64,000 nt of DNA from Amycolatopsis sp. NBC_00345. GTDB taxonomy: Bacteria > Actinomycetota > Actinomycetes > Mycobacteriales > Pseudonocardiaceae. The notes under the pieces are model-generated. The model made no database searches. It saw only the letters and a program-made list of their open reading frames with translations, and was not told where the DNA came from. The DNA is taken from positions 186,001-250,000 of the forward strand of contig NZ_CP107995.1 of assembly GCF_036116635.1 (NCBI RefSeq), in the 5' to 3' direction. The translations under genes and the position numbers were made by a program. Positions 1 to 9,071 of this stretch are shown here, piece after piece; positions within the stretch are counted from its first letter, which is position 1; each line of letters starts with the position of its first letter.

Positions 1-3000
1 CGGCTGCGCCGGGTCCGCCGCGGCCAGCACCACCGCACTGCCCGCCTGGCCCGGTCTGCCCCCGGAGTGGTCGGCTTGGGGGCCGGACACCGCGCGGAGC
101 CGGTCAACCGCGCCCTTCGCCGCGAACTGGGCCGCGCCGAGACCTTCGACGACGTAACCGCGCACGACCTGGCCGGCGTCCTCCATGCCGCGCAGCACCT
201 TGTAGATCCCCGAGAACCCGCCCGTGACGCGTTCGGTGTCGAGCGCGCCGCGGGTGAGCACGCCATGGCGTTCCAGGAACGCTTCCGTGCGAGCGTGCGC
301 CCGGCGGGTCGGGTCCGTCTCGCGGGGCGGGGTGAGAGCCCAGCGCCCGGCGACCGTCGGCGGCCCGGACCGCGACGGCATCGCCGGGCGGCCCGCCCGC
401 ATCCGCGCGTACCGCCCGCGCGGCGCCTGCCGCCGGGGCTTGTGCGCGCCGTGCCCCGCGACCTGCGCGCGCAGCGGCCCCAGGGTGTCGCCGGTGACCA
501 GCCCGGCCCAGACCAGATCCCACAGGGCGGCGACGACCGCGCCGTCGTCCGGCGGCGCCTCCAGCTGTGGTGTGACCCGGTCCACCAGCTGGCGGAAGAA
601 CAGCGCCCCACCGTCCAAAGCGGACACGACCGCCGTGTGCAGCGGGCTCGACGGCGGGTCCTCCTCCACCTCCGGTAGCAGCAGGTCCGCGACGTCGGAC
701 GGCGCCAGCGCCAGCCAGCCGTCCCCGCCCGCCAGCGCCCCGCAGCCCGCCCAGGTGACCTCGCCCGCCGTGGTCAGCTCGTCGAGCAGCGCGGGGGAGT
801 ACCCCGGCAGCCGGCTCGGCAGGATCAGCGACTCGACCGCGCTCGCCGGCAACGGCGCGCCCGCCAGCTGCTCCACCACCGACAGCACGTCGTCGGCCGT
901 GGGCGCCGACCGCAGCCGGCCGCCGATTCCGTGCCACGCCGGCAGGAACCGGCCCAGCGCCGCCGGCTCCACGGGCTCGACCTCCGCCCGCAGCCGCGCC
1001 AGCGACGCCCGCCGCAGCCGCCGCAGCACCGCCGAGTCGCAGTACTCGACGCCGACGCCGTGCGTCTCCGGGTGCCCGACCGGGCTCAGCTCCCCGCGCA
1101 CCAGCCTGCCCTGCCCGGTCAACCGGTCGAGCACGCCGACGACCACCGCCGTGCCCAGCCCGAACCGCGCGGCCGCCGCCGACGCCGGGAACGGCCCGCG
1201 GACCCGCGCGTACCGCGACAGCAGGTCGCCCAGCGGGTCTTCGACCGGCTCCGTGAACGCCTCCGGCACGCCCACCGGCAGCGCGGCGCCCAGCGCGTCA
1301 CGCACCCGGCCCGCGTCCTCGATCGCGAGGTACCGCTCCTCGCCGGCGATCCGCACCCGGATGGCCCGCCGCGTGGATTCCAGCTCCGCCAGCCACTCCG
1401 GCTGGATCCCGCGCTCGCCCGCCTCCACTGTGGACAGATCGCCGAGGAACCGCAGCAGGTCGGCCGCGTCCTCGGCCGACCGCGCGTGGCGCTCGGGATC
1501 GAGCCGCTGCAGCGACCGCTCCACTTCTCGCACCGCGTCCGGGTCGAGCAGTTCGCGGATCGCCTCCGTGCCCAGCAATTCGGCGAGCAGCGTGGAGTCC
1601 AGTGACAGCGCGGCCGCCCGCCGCTCGGCCAGCGGCGCGTCGGTCTCGTACAGGAACATCCCGACGTAGCCGAACAGCAGGCTGCGCGCGAACGGCGAGG
1701 CCGACGGCGTCTCGACCTCCACCAGACGCACCCGGCGCGCCCGGACGTCGGCCATCAGCTCCCGCAGCCCGCCCACGTCGTAGACGTCCTGCAGGACTTC
1801 CCGCATCGCCTCCAGCACCACGGGGAACCGCTCGTACTTCGACGCCACCGACAGCAGTTGCGACGCCCGCTGCCGCTGCTGCCACAAGGGCGTCCGGCGC
1901 CTCGGGTCCCGTCGCGGCAGCAACAGCGACCGCGCCGCGCACTCCCGGAAGCGCGCGGCGAACACCGCCGAGCCGCCGACCTCCGCGACGATCAGCTGCT
2001 CGACCTCCTCGGGGTCCAGCAGCACGTCGTCGGCGCCGATGGTCACCTCGGCGCCGTCGGCGTCGAGCGCGTCGGGCAGGCGCAGCACGATGCCGTCGTC
2101 GGAGTGCGCCACCTGCGCGTCGACCCCGCGGTTCTCCCTCAGCCGGGCCGCGATGGCCAGCGCCCACGGCGCGTTCACCTGCGCCCCGAACGGCGAGTGC
2201 ACCACGATCCGCCAGTCGCCCAGCTCGTCGCGGTAGCGCTCGAGCAGGATCGTGCGGTCGTTCGGCACGTGCCGGGTCGCCGACTTCTGCTCTTCCAGGT
2301 ACGCCAGCAGGTTGTCGCACGCCCGCTGGTCGAGCCCGGCCGCCGCGGCCCGCGCACGGGCCGTTTCGGCGTCCGATGTGGACAGTTCGCGGACGAACGC
2401 GCCCAGCGCGCGCCCCAGCTCCAGTGGCCGCCCGGCCGCGTCGCCCTTCCAGAACGGCATCCGCGCGGGCTGCCCCGGCGCGGGCACCACGATCACGCGG
2501 TCGTGCGTGATTTCGGTGATCCGCCACGAGGACGTGCCCAGCAGGATGGTGTCGCCGACCCGCGACTCGTACACCATCTCCTCGTCGAACTCGCCGACGC
2601 GCGAGCCGGGCTTGTCGTCCGCGCCCGGGGTCATCACGGTGAACAGCCCGCGGTCGGGGATCGTGCCGCCGGAGGTGACCGCCAGCCGCTGCGAGCCCGG
2701 CCGCCCGCGCAGCTCGTCGGCGACGCGGTCCCAGGTGATCCGCGCGCGCAGCTCACCGAACTCCTCGCTCGGGTACCGGCCGGCGAGCATGTCGAGCACC
2801 GCGTGCAGCGCGTCGTCCGGCAGCGCGGCGAACGGCGCCGCCCGCCGCACCAGCGCCGCGACTTCCGGCACCGTCCACGGCTCCAGCGCCACCATCGCGA
2901 CGATGTGCTGGGCCAGCACATCGAGCGGGTTGCGCGGGTACCGCACGGCCTCGATCGCCCCGGCCGCCATCCGTTCCGCGACCACCGCGCAGGAAACCAG

Positions 3001-4341
3001 GTCGCCCCGGAACTTCGGGAACATCACCCCGGACGACACCGCGCCCACCTGGTGCCCGGCCCGGCCGACCCGCTGCAGCCCGGACGCGACCGTCGGCGGG
3101 GCCTCGATCTGCACGACCAGGTCGACCGCGCCCATGTCGATGCCCAGCTCCAGCGACGACGTCGCCACCACACACGGCAGCCGCCCGGACTTCAGGTCCT
3201 CCTCGACGTGGGTGCGCTGCTCCCGCGACATCGACCCGTGGTGCGCCCGCGCGACCACCGGCGCCGCGCCCGTGGCCAGCCCCGACTGTCCGACCGCCTC
3301 GGCCGGGAACGCGTCTTCGGCGCGCAGCTCGGTCTGCTCGGCCGCCAGCTCGTTGAGCCGGGCGGTGAGCCGCTCGGTCAGCCGCCGGGAGTTGGCGAAC
3401 ACGATGGTCGAGTGGTGCGCCCGGACCAGCTCCAGCACGCGCTCTTCCACCGCGGGCCAGATCGACGGCCGCTTCACCGCGGCCCCCGCGATCTCTTCCT
3501 GCGTGCCGATGCCGCCCTCTGACGGTAAATCAGCCAGCGACGTCAGGTCGTCCAGCCGCTCCATCGGTGACGGCGCCGGCCCGTCGAGGTTCGCCATGTC
3601 CTCGACCGGCACCTCTACCCGCACTTCGATCGTCTTCGCGAGCTTCGGCTGCACCACTGTGACCGGGCGCCCGCCCGCGAGGAACGCGCTCACCTCGTCG
3701 ACCGGCCGGACGGTCGCGGACAGCCCGATCCGCTGCGCCGGCTTGGGCAGCAGCGCGTCGAGCCGCTCCAGCGACAGCGCCAGGTGCGCGCCGCGCTTCC
3801 CGCCCGCGACCGCGTGCACCTCGTCGACGATCACCGTCTCGACCCCCGCCAGCGACTCGCGCGCCGACGAGGTGAGGATCAGGAACAGCGACTCCGGCGT
3901 GGTCACCAGCACGTCCGGCGGCGTCTTGCCGAACGACCGCCGCTCGGCCGCGGTGGTGTCGCCGGTGCGCATGCCGACCTCGATCCCCGGCACCGGCAGC
4001 CCCAGCCGCCGCGCCGCCTGCGAGATCCCGGCGAGCGGTGCGCGCAGGTTTCGCTGGACATCGACCGCCAGCGCCTTCAGCGGCGAGACGTACAGGATCC
4101 GGCAGCGCTTGCGCGGCTCGGCCGGCGGCGGCTCCACCGACAGCCGGTCCAGCGCCCAGAGGAACGCGGACAGCGTCTTGCCGGACCCGGTGGGCGCGAC
4201 GACCAAGGCGTGTTCCCCGGCGTGCGCGGCCCGCCAGGCCCCCTCCTGCGCCGCGGTGGGCGCGGCGAAGGCCCCCGCGAACCAGGTGCTGGTCGCGGGG
4301 GAGAAGAGGTCTAGCACGTCTGCTGCCACGTTCTCCATCAT
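1..4341 (-). CDS. lhr: Lhr-type superfamily 2 ATP-dependent helicase (C-terminus cut by window edge)
   Basis: Large DNA-repair helicase. The frame is open from ATG 4341 (or ATG 4338) to base 1, giving 1447 codons; the family is about 1500 residues, so roughly the last 5% is missing. Motif I APTGSGKT lies near residue 50, the DEVH box near 173, and the QRVGRAGH motif VI near 420, followed by the long C-terminal region typical of Lhr. The last visible residues (GSAVVLAAADPAQP) match the near-terminal family motif. Lhr proteins translocate on single-stranded DNA and unwind DNA or RNA-DNA hybrids; in mycobacteria lhr is damage-inducible, which suits the nearby recA-recX. No SOS box was seen upstream. 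Family assignment is firm. Confidence 0.95.
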   Translation of the reverse strand, partial: MMENVAADVLDLFSPATSTWFAGAFAAPTAAQEGAWRAAHAGEHALVVAPTGSGKTLSAFLWALDRLSVEPPPAEPRKRCRILYVSPLKALAVDVQRNLRAPLAGISQAARRLGLPVPGIEVGMRTGDTTAAERRSFGKTPPDVLVTTPESLFLILTSSARESLAGVETVIVDEVHAVAGGKRGAHLALSLERLDALLPKPAQRIGLSATVRPVDEVSAFLAGGRPVTVVQPKLAKTIEVRVEVPVEDMANLDGPAPSPMERLDDLTSLADLPSEGGIGTQEEIAGAAVKRPSIWPAVEERVLELVRAHHSTIVFANSRRLTERLTARLNELAAEQTELRAEDAFPAEAVGQSGLATGAAPVVARAHHGSMSREQRTHVEEDLKSGRLPCVVATSSLELGIDMGAVDLVVQIEAPPTVASGLQRVGRAGHQVGAVSSGVMFPKFRGDLVSCAVVAERMAAGAIEAVRYPRNPLDVLAQHIVAMVALEPWTVPEVAALVRRAAPFAALPDDALHAVLDMLAGRYPSEEFGELRARITWDRVADELRGRPGSQRLAVTSGGTIPDRGLFTVMTPGADDKPGSRVGEFDEEMVYESRVGDTILLGTSSWRITEITHDRVIVVPAPGQPARMPFWKGDAAGRPLELGRALGAFVRELSTSDAETARARAAAAGLDQRACDNLLAYLEEQKSATRHVPNDRTILLERYRDELGDWRIVVHSPFGAQVNAPWALAIAARLRENRGVDAQVAHSDDGIVLRLPDALDADGAEVTIGADDVLLDPEEVEQLIVAEVGGSAVFAARFRECAARSLLLPRRDPRRRTPLWQQRQRASQLLSVASKYERFPVVLEAMREVLQDVYDVGGLRELMADVRARRVRLVEVETPSASPFARSLLFGYVGMFLYETDAPLAERRAAALSLDSTLLAELLGTEAIRELLDPDAVREVERSLQRLDPERHARSAEDAADLLRFLGDLSTVEAGERGIQPEWLAELESTRRAIRVRIAGEERYLAIEDAGRVRDALGAALPVGVPEAFTEPVEDPLGDLLSRYARVRGPFPASAAAARFGLGTAVVVGVLDRLTGQGRLVRGELSPVGHPETHGVGVEYCDSAVLRRLRRASLARLRAEVEPVEPAALGRFLPAWHGIGGRLRSAPTADDVLSVVEQLAGAPLPASAVESLILPSRLPGYSPALLDELTTAGEVTWAGCGALAGGDGWLALAPSDVADLLLPEVEEDPPSSPLHTAVVSALDGGALFFRQLVDRVTPQLEAPPDDGAVVAALWDLVWAGLVTGDTLGPLRAQVAGHGAHKPRRQAPRGRYARMRAGRPAMPSRSGPPTVAGRWALTPPRETDPTRRAHARTEAFLERHGVLTRGALDTERVTGGFSGIYKVLRGMEDAGQVVRGYVVEGLGAAQFAAKGAVDRLRAVSGPQADHSGGRPGQAGSAVVLAAADPAQP

Positions 4342-4794
4342 GCGCGGCACCCCCGACAGTTTCGGTTCCGGTCGCCGTCGAAGGCGGTCCGCTCAGAGCG
4401 AACGGCCGGAGAGAACGCCTGGTCGGAGGCGTACGGGACGGGTGCGGCCTCACCCGTCCGAGCGATCCTGGCAAGCTGCGCCGGAGCCACGGAGGAGCGG
4501 TCAGACACCGCGTAAGGCGGATGCCCGAAACACGTGTCCACCTCGTCTCACGGCAGGCCGCCGGTGACGGCACGTCGGCAACACCAAGCCTGCTCCACTG
4601 TGGACACCGGGCTCACCACGAGGCCCGGCCGCCGGACCACCCGGTGCACCCCGTGCGAGCTGCCGGGGGCGCCGAGATGGTGGGTCCCGTCACGTTCGCC
4701 CGCCGAGGGGAAGCGAGTTTCACGGGTCCGCACGCACGGTGACCGTCCGCGTGGGAGCATCACCGCCAGCACCGCTACGTCGAGGGGGAGTGCT
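4342..4794. other. Intergenic region between divergent lhr and Hsp70-like gene
   Basis: About 450 bases with no convincing gene. Short open frames exist on both strands but lack ribosome-binding sites and recognisable residues. It must hold the lhr promoter (minus strand) and the promoter of the Hsp70-like gene (plus strand). I saw no SOS box, strong hairpin or tRNA in it. Confidence 0.6.
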
Positions 4795-6657
4795 GTGCGG
4801 ATCCTGTCGGTGGACCTCGGGACGTCCAACACCGTCGCCGTCCTTTCGGCACACGGCATGCCGCCGAGGGTCGTCGAGGTGGACGGTTCGGCCAACATGC
4901 CCTCCGCGATCTTCGCCGGCGAGGACGGCACGATCATGGTCGGCCGCGACGCCGAGCGCCGCGCGCGCCTGGACCCGACGCGCTTCGAGCCCAACCCGAA
5001 GCGCCGCATCGACGAGCAGACCCTGCTGCTGGGCACCGACGTCGTGCCCGTGAACGAGGCGCTGGCCGCCATCCTGCGCCGCGTGCTCGACGAGATCACC
5101 CGCCAGCTCGGCGGCGAGCAACCCGACGAAGTCCGGCTGACGCATCCCGCGCAGTGGGGGCCGGTGCGCCGCAACGTCCTGCTGTCCGCGGCCCGGCTGG
5201 CCGGCATCGGTTCGAGCGTGCTGCTGGTGCCCGAGCCTGTCGCGGCGGCCGCGCACTTCGCGTCGTTCCCGGGCAAGGCGCTGGCGCCCGGGCAGGCGCT
5301 CGCGGTCTACGACCTCGGCGCGGGCACCTTCGACGTCGCCGTCGTCGGCGCCACCCAGAACGGCTTCGTGGTGCTGGCCGAGGACGGCCTGCCCGACCTC
5401 GGCGGGCTCGACGTGGACCAGGCGCTGATGGTGCACGTCGGCCGCGAGGTCTCGCACTCGGACCCGCAGCGCTGGCAACGGCTCCTGCGCCCGGAGTCCA
5501 CCGCGGACCGCCGTACGCGGCGCGCGCTGCAGGAGGACGTGAAGGCCGCCAAGGAGGCTCTGTCCCGGCACCCGCAGACCGAGGTGCCGATGCCGGAGCC
5601 GTTCAAGGACGTGCTGGTCACCCGCGGCGAGCTGGAAGGCCTGGTGCGCCCGGCGATGCTGCGCAGCGTCGAACTGCTGTCGCGCACGCTCCGCTCGTCC
5701 GGGCTGACGCCGGACCGGCTCGCGGGCATCTACCTGGTCGGCGGGTCGAGCCGGCTGCCGCTGGTCGGCTCGATGATCGCGGAGAAGCTCGGCGTGGTGC
5801 CGGGCAGCCTCGACCAGCCGGAGACGGCCGTGGCCCTCGGCGCGCAGCACGTGGCGCGCGACGGGCTGTCGATGCGGACGCAGAACGTCGAGGGCCCGGT
5901 CGCGGCCGGGACGCCGGCGCCGTTCGCGCCGCCGGTCGCCGCCATACCGGGCGGATACCCGGCGCGGCCCGGCTACCCGCAGCAGCCGCCGTCGTTCCCG
6001 CCCCAGCAGCAGCACGCGCCGGCGCCGTCGAACTTCCCCACGTACTCGCTGTCCGACCAGGCCGCGCCGCCGAAGAAGGGCGGGCGGACGAAGCTGTGGA
6101 TCGGGATCGCCGTGGCGGTGGTCGTGGTGCTCGCCGCGGGGCTGACGTTCTTCCTGACCTCGAGCTCCTCGGTGAAGACCTACACCGCCGAGGAGTGCAA
6201 GACGCCCGGCCCGGCCGACTCCGGCGGGCTCACCGGCTGCATGCGCCAGCTCGCCGGGACGATCGCCGGCACCGGCGACTGCAAGCCGGGCATGGGCAAC
6301 GGCCCCGCCGCGCCCGCGCAGAGCCTCGGCGCGACGTCGACGTGCTCGGCGCCCGGCCGCGCGGGCACTCAGGTGACGTACGTGCAGGGCACTTCGGCGG
6401 ACGAGCTGAAGCAGTACACCGACGGGCTGCTGACTTCCGCGGGCGGCGACCGGACCGAGGCCGACTGGGCGGGCAACGGGCTCAAGGGCCGGTACTCGTC
6501 CGCGGCCGGGCAGGCCTCGGCGGTGCTGGTGTTCACGGTGGCCGACCGGCCGCTCGTCGGCTTCATTTACCAGCTGAACTCGAGCGACCAGGCGGCCGCG
6601 ACCACGCCCGGCACGCTGGCCGACTACTTCGAGCAGAGCGTTCAACCGGGGAAGTGA
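4795..6657 (+). CDS. Membrane-anchored Hsp70/actin-fold family protein
   Basis: 620 residues from GTG 4795, preceded by a GAGGGGGAG ribosome-binding site; earlier in-frame starts extend into low-quality sequence. The N-terminal ~365 residues form an Hsp70-type ATPase: phosphate-1 motif DLGTSNTVAVL (residues 7-17), phosphate-2 motif YDLGAGTFDVAVV (about 170-182) and adenosine motif YLVGGSSRLPLV (about 313-324). No classical DnaK substrate-binding domain follows. Instead there is a Pro/Gln-rich linker (about 375-430), one transmembrane helix (about 435-455) and an extracytoplasmic ~160-residue domain with several cysteines. This suggests a cytoplasmic ATPase coupled to an outward-facing domain rather than a general chaperone. 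Client unknown. Confidence 0.88.
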   Translation: MRILSVDLGTSNTVAVLSAHGMPPRVVEVDGSANMPSAIFAGEDGTIMVGRDAERRARLDPTRFEPNPKRRIDEQTLLLGTDVVPVNEALAAILRRVLDEITRQLGGEQPDEVRLTHPAQWGPVRRNVLLSAARLAGIGSSVLLVPEPVAAAAHFASFPGKALAPGQALAVYDLGAGTFDVAVVGATQNGFVVLAEDGLPDLGGLDVDQALMVHVGREVSHSDPQRWQRLLRPESTADRRTRRALQEDVKAAKEALSRHPQTEVPMPEPFKDVLVTRGELEGLVRPAMLRSVELLSRTLRSSGLTPDRLAGIYLVGGSSRLPLVGSMIAEKLGVVPGSLDQPETAVALGAQHVARDGLSMRTQNVEGPVAAGTPAPFAPPVAAIPGGYPARPGYPQQPPSFPPQQQHAPAPSNFPTYSLSDQAAPPKKGGRTKLWIGIAVAVVVVLAAGLTFFLTSSSSVKTYTAEECKTPGPADSGGLTGCMRQLAGTIAGTGDCKPGMGNGPAAPAQSLGATSTCSAPGRAGTQVTYVQGTSADELKQYTDGLLTSAGGDRTEADWAGNGLKGRYSSAAGQASAVLVFTVADRPLVGFIYQLNSSDQAAATTPGTLADYFEQSVQPGK

Positions 6658-6732
6658 GCGGAACCCGGAGCCGGCTCTGGCGCGAACGGGCCGTTCGCGG
6701 CGCCGGGGCGCGCGCGAGCTAGCATTCGGCCG

Positions 6733-6927
6733 ATGCGTATCACGGTTTTCCGGCGGCTCATGGCCGAAGAGTTCGGCGCCGGCCGGGCCGCGGTGCTGAC
6801 CAGCGACCACGTGTTCAGCGGGCTCGGTGGCCGGACCATCGAACAGGCGCTGGGCTCCGGCATCCCGCCCAAGCAGATCTGGCGCGAGGTCTGTACTGCC
6901 TTCGACATCCCGCCGGAGCGGCGCTGA
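6733..6927 (+). CDS. DUF3046 small protein upstream of recA
   Basis: 64 residues, ATG 6733, starting MRITVFRRLMAEEFG and ending in a short helical segment (IPPKQIWREVCTAFDIPPERR). It matches the DUF3046 family, a small actinobacterial protein encoded immediately before recA (Rv2738c in M. tuberculosis). Its function is unknown. Conserved linkage hints at a link to recombination or simple co-inheritance. The gene ends about 70 bases before the recA SOS box, so it is not part of the recA transcript unit proper. Confidence 0.9.
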   Translation: MRITVFRRLMAEEFGAGRAAVLTSDHVFSGLGGRTIEQALGSGIPPKQIWREVCTAFDIPPERR

Positions 6928-6999
6928 CCTGCGGTCTCTTCGCCGCGCAGACTCGGACGGGCGAAAAATCCTAGCGCAAGGGCGTGTCGGTACTTTCCT

Positions 7000-7013
7000 C
7001 GAACAGGTGTTCG
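7000..7013. promoter_or_regulatory. SOS box (LexA operator) upstream of recA
   Basis: CGAACAGGTGTTCG has perfect CGAAC-N4-GTTCG dyad symmetry and matches the actinobacterial LexA operator. It lies about 170 bases before recA and just upstream of a possible -10 hexamer TAGTGT (7016-7021). lexA itself is in this window. Confidence 0.92.
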
Positions 7014-7071
7014 TCTAGTGTGTTGTCCACACCGGGGCCAGCGATCCACAGATCGGTCGCCGCGCCTGGAA

Positions 7072-7094
7072 TTGTCGGTCCCTGCCCGTAGCGT
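7072..7094 (+). promoter_or_regulatory. RecA-NDp (PafBC-type) promoter of recA
   Basis: TTGTCGGTC (7072-7080), eight bases, then TAGCGT (7089-7094). This matches the mycobacterial LexA-independent damage promoter TTGTCRGTG-N8-TAnnnT at all but the last base of the first element. In mycobacteria these promoters are activated by the WYL-domain regulators PafB/PafC. recA therefore has two damage-responsive inputs, as in M. tuberculosis. The recA start lies about 80 bases downstream. Confidence 0.8.
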
Positions 7095-7180
7095 CGGACC
7101 GAACAGTGCTTGATCCAAACAGAGCTTGATCTGGACAATCGAACAAGCCCCACAGGCCCAACCAGCGAGGTGGACTTCCC

Positions 7181-8236
7181 ATGGCACCAGCAGCACCCGA
7201 CAAGGACAAGGCGCTCGAGCTCGCCCTGGCCCAGATCGACAAGCAGTACGGCAAGGGCTCCGTGATGCGCCTCGGCGAAGAGGGCCGTGCCCCCATCGCC
7301 GTGATCCCGACCGGGGCGATCGCACTCGACGTCGCGCTCGGGATCGGCGGGCTGCCGCGGGGCCGGGTCGTCGAGATCTACGGCCCGGAGTCCTCCGGTA
7401 AGACGACCGTCGCCCTGCACTCGGTGGCCAACGCGCAGCGGAACGGCGGCATCGCGGCGTTCATCGACGCGGAGCACGCGCTGGACCCGGAGTACGCCAA
7501 GAAGCTCGGCGTGGACACCGACGCGCTGCTGGTCTCCCAGCCGGACACCGGTGAGCAGGCGCTGGAGATCGCGGACATGCTGATCCGCTCGGGCGCGCTC
7601 GACATCCTGGTCATCGACTCGGTCGCCGCGCTCGTGCCGCGCGCCGAGATCGAGGGCGAGATGGGTGACAACCACGTCGGCCTGCAGGCCCGCCTGATGA
7701 GCCAGGCGCTGCGGAAGATGACCGGTGCGATGAACAACTCCGGCACCACCGCGATCTTCATCAACCAGCTGCGCGAGAAGATCGGCGTCATGTTCGGCTC
7801 CCCGGAGACGACGACCGGTGGCAAGGCGCTCAAGTTCTACGCTTCGGTCCGCCTCGACGTGCGCCGCATCGAGACCCTGAAGGACGGCGGCGAGCCGGTC
7901 GGCAACCGCACCCGGGTGAAGGTGGTCAAGAACAAGGTCGCGCCGCCCTTCAAGCAGGCCGAGTTCGACATCCTCTACGGCCACGGCATCTCCCGCGAGG
8001 GCTCGCTCATCGACATGGGCGTCGACCAGGGCATCCTGCGCAAGTCCGGTGCCTGGTACACCTACGAGGGCGACCAGCTCGGCCAGGGCAAGGAGAACGC
8101 GCGGAAGTTCCTGCTCGACAACCCGGACATCGCCAACGAGATCGAGAAGCGGATCAAGGAGAAGCTGGGCATCGGCGCGAAGGTCGACGCCGAGGCCGAG
8201 GCCGTCGAAGCGGTGCCCGCTCCCGTCGACTTCTAA
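7181..8236 (+). CDS. recA: Recombinase RecA
   Basis: 351 residues from ATG 7181. RecA forms filaments on single-stranded DNA, drives strand exchange and stimulates LexA self-cleavage. Walker A is GPESSGKTT at residues 68-76; Walker B is in DILVIDSVAAL near 140-150; the L2 loop/FINQLREKIGVMFGSPETTTGG signature is present. The C-terminus ends in an acidic stretch (EAEAVEAVPAPVDF). There is no intein, unlike M. tuberculosis RecA. Upstream are an SOS box and a RecA-NDp promoter; a hairpin separates it from recX. Confidence 0.99.
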   Translation: MAPAAPDKDKALELALAQIDKQYGKGSVMRLGEEGRAPIAVIPTGAIALDVALGIGGLPRGRVVEIYGPESSGKTTVALHSVANAQRNGGIAAFIDAEHALDPEYAKKLGVDTDALLVSQPDTGEQALEIADMLIRSGALDILVIDSVAALVPRAEIEGEMGDNHVGLQARLMSQALRKMTGAMNNSGTTAIFINQLREKIGVMFGSPETTTGGKALKFYASVRLDVRRIETLKDGGEPVGNRTRVKVVKNKVAPPFKQAEFDILYGHGISREGSLIDMGVDQGILRKSGAWYTYEGDQLGQGKENARKFLLDNPDIANEIEKRIKEKLGIGAKVDAEAEAVEAVPAPVDF

Positions 8237-8251
8237 GGGGCCGAGGGAAAG

Positions 8252-8280
8252 GGTGAGTGTGTCCACGGGGCACGCTCACC
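8252..8280 (+). terminator. Hairpin between recA and recX
   Basis: Arms GGTGAGTGTG (8252-8261) and CACGCTCACC (8271-8280) pair with one G-U, with a nine-base loop. It starts 15 bases after the recA stop. There is no U-run, so it may attenuate rather than end transcription, giving less recX than recA. That role is inferred. Confidence 0.6.
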
Positions 8281-8401
8281 GTGACCTCTCCTTCCGACAT
8301 CCACAGGGCGGACTCCAGCCAGGGCGGGCCTGCGGACGCCCGGCGGAGGCCGGTTTCCTGGTGGCCGCGGTTCGTCAGCCGCGGTCACCTGAGTTCGAGT
8401 G

Positions 8402-8959
8402 ATGGGAGCGGTTGTGGCGAGGGCGCCGAAGGTGGATCCGGCGGAGCTGCCGCCGGAGGAACGGGCGAAGAAGGCCAAGGAGATCTGCTTCGATCTGCTG
8501 GCCATGCGGCCCCGCACGGGCGAGGAGCTCCGGCAGGCCTTGCACCGCAAGGGGTTCGACGAGCCGACGATCGAGACCCTGCTCGGCAAACTGGACCGGG
8601 CGGGGCTGATCAACGACGCGGAGTTCGCCGAGGTCTGGGTCCGTTCCCGGCACGCCAACCAGGGTCTCTCCCGCACCGCGCTCGTCGCCGAGCTGCGTCG
8701 TAAGGGCGTCGACGACGAGATCGCCGTCCAGGCCGCGAGCGAGGTCGACCGCGAGGCTGAGGAGCAGCGGGCCCGCGAGCTGGTCCGCAAGCGCCTGGGC
8801 TCGCTGGGCAACGTCGACGAGCAGACAGCCATCCGCCGCCTGCTCGGTTTCCTCGGCCGCAAGGGTTATCCGCAGGGTCTGGCTTACACCGTCATCCGCG
8901 AGGAGCTGCGTGAGTACGGCGCCGAGTCCACCATCCTGGACGACGCCGTCATCGAGTGA
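8402..8959 (+). CDS. recX: RecA regulatory protein RecX
   Basis: 185 residues from ATG 8402 (a GTG at 8399 directly precedes it; a later GTG at 8414 is also possible). RecX binds RecA filaments and inhibits recombinase, co-protease and ATPase activities. The sequence is a repeat of three-helix units: LLAMRPRTGEELRQALHRKG, LGKLDRAGLINDAEFAEVWV and the C-terminal FLGRKGYPQGLAYTVIREEL. Standard position directly after recA supports the call. It ends before a bidirectional hairpin shared with the convergent eda. Confidence 0.97.
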   Translation: MGAVVARAPKVDPAELPPEERAKKAKEICFDLLAMRPRTGEELRQALHRKGFDEPTIETLLGKLDRAGLINDAEFAEVWVRSRHANQGLSRTALVAELRRKGVDDEIAVQAASEVDREAEEQRARELVRKRLGSLGNVDEQTAIRRLLGFLGRKGYPQGLAYTVIREELREYGAESTILDDAVIE

Positions 8960-9020
8960 CGGGCCGCGACCGATCGGCCACAGCAGAGCGGCTTTCCTTG
9001 GGGTACAAGGAAAACTGAGA

Positions 9021-9057
9021 CCGCCGTTCCCCGGAATCGACCGCGGGGGAACGGCGG
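9021..9057. terminator. Bidirectional terminator between recX and eda
   Basis: Perfect 12-bp arms CCGCCGTTCCCC (9021-9032) and GGGGAACGGCGG (9046-9057) with a 13-base loop, sitting between the convergent recX and eda stops. AAGGAAAAC on the left gives a U-tract for the leftward transcript. Confidence 0.85.
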
Positions 9058-9071
9058 CACAAAGCCAGGAG

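Noticed and set aside
7181..8236. Intein in recA
   Set aside because: The protein is continuous at 351 residues with no extra domain.
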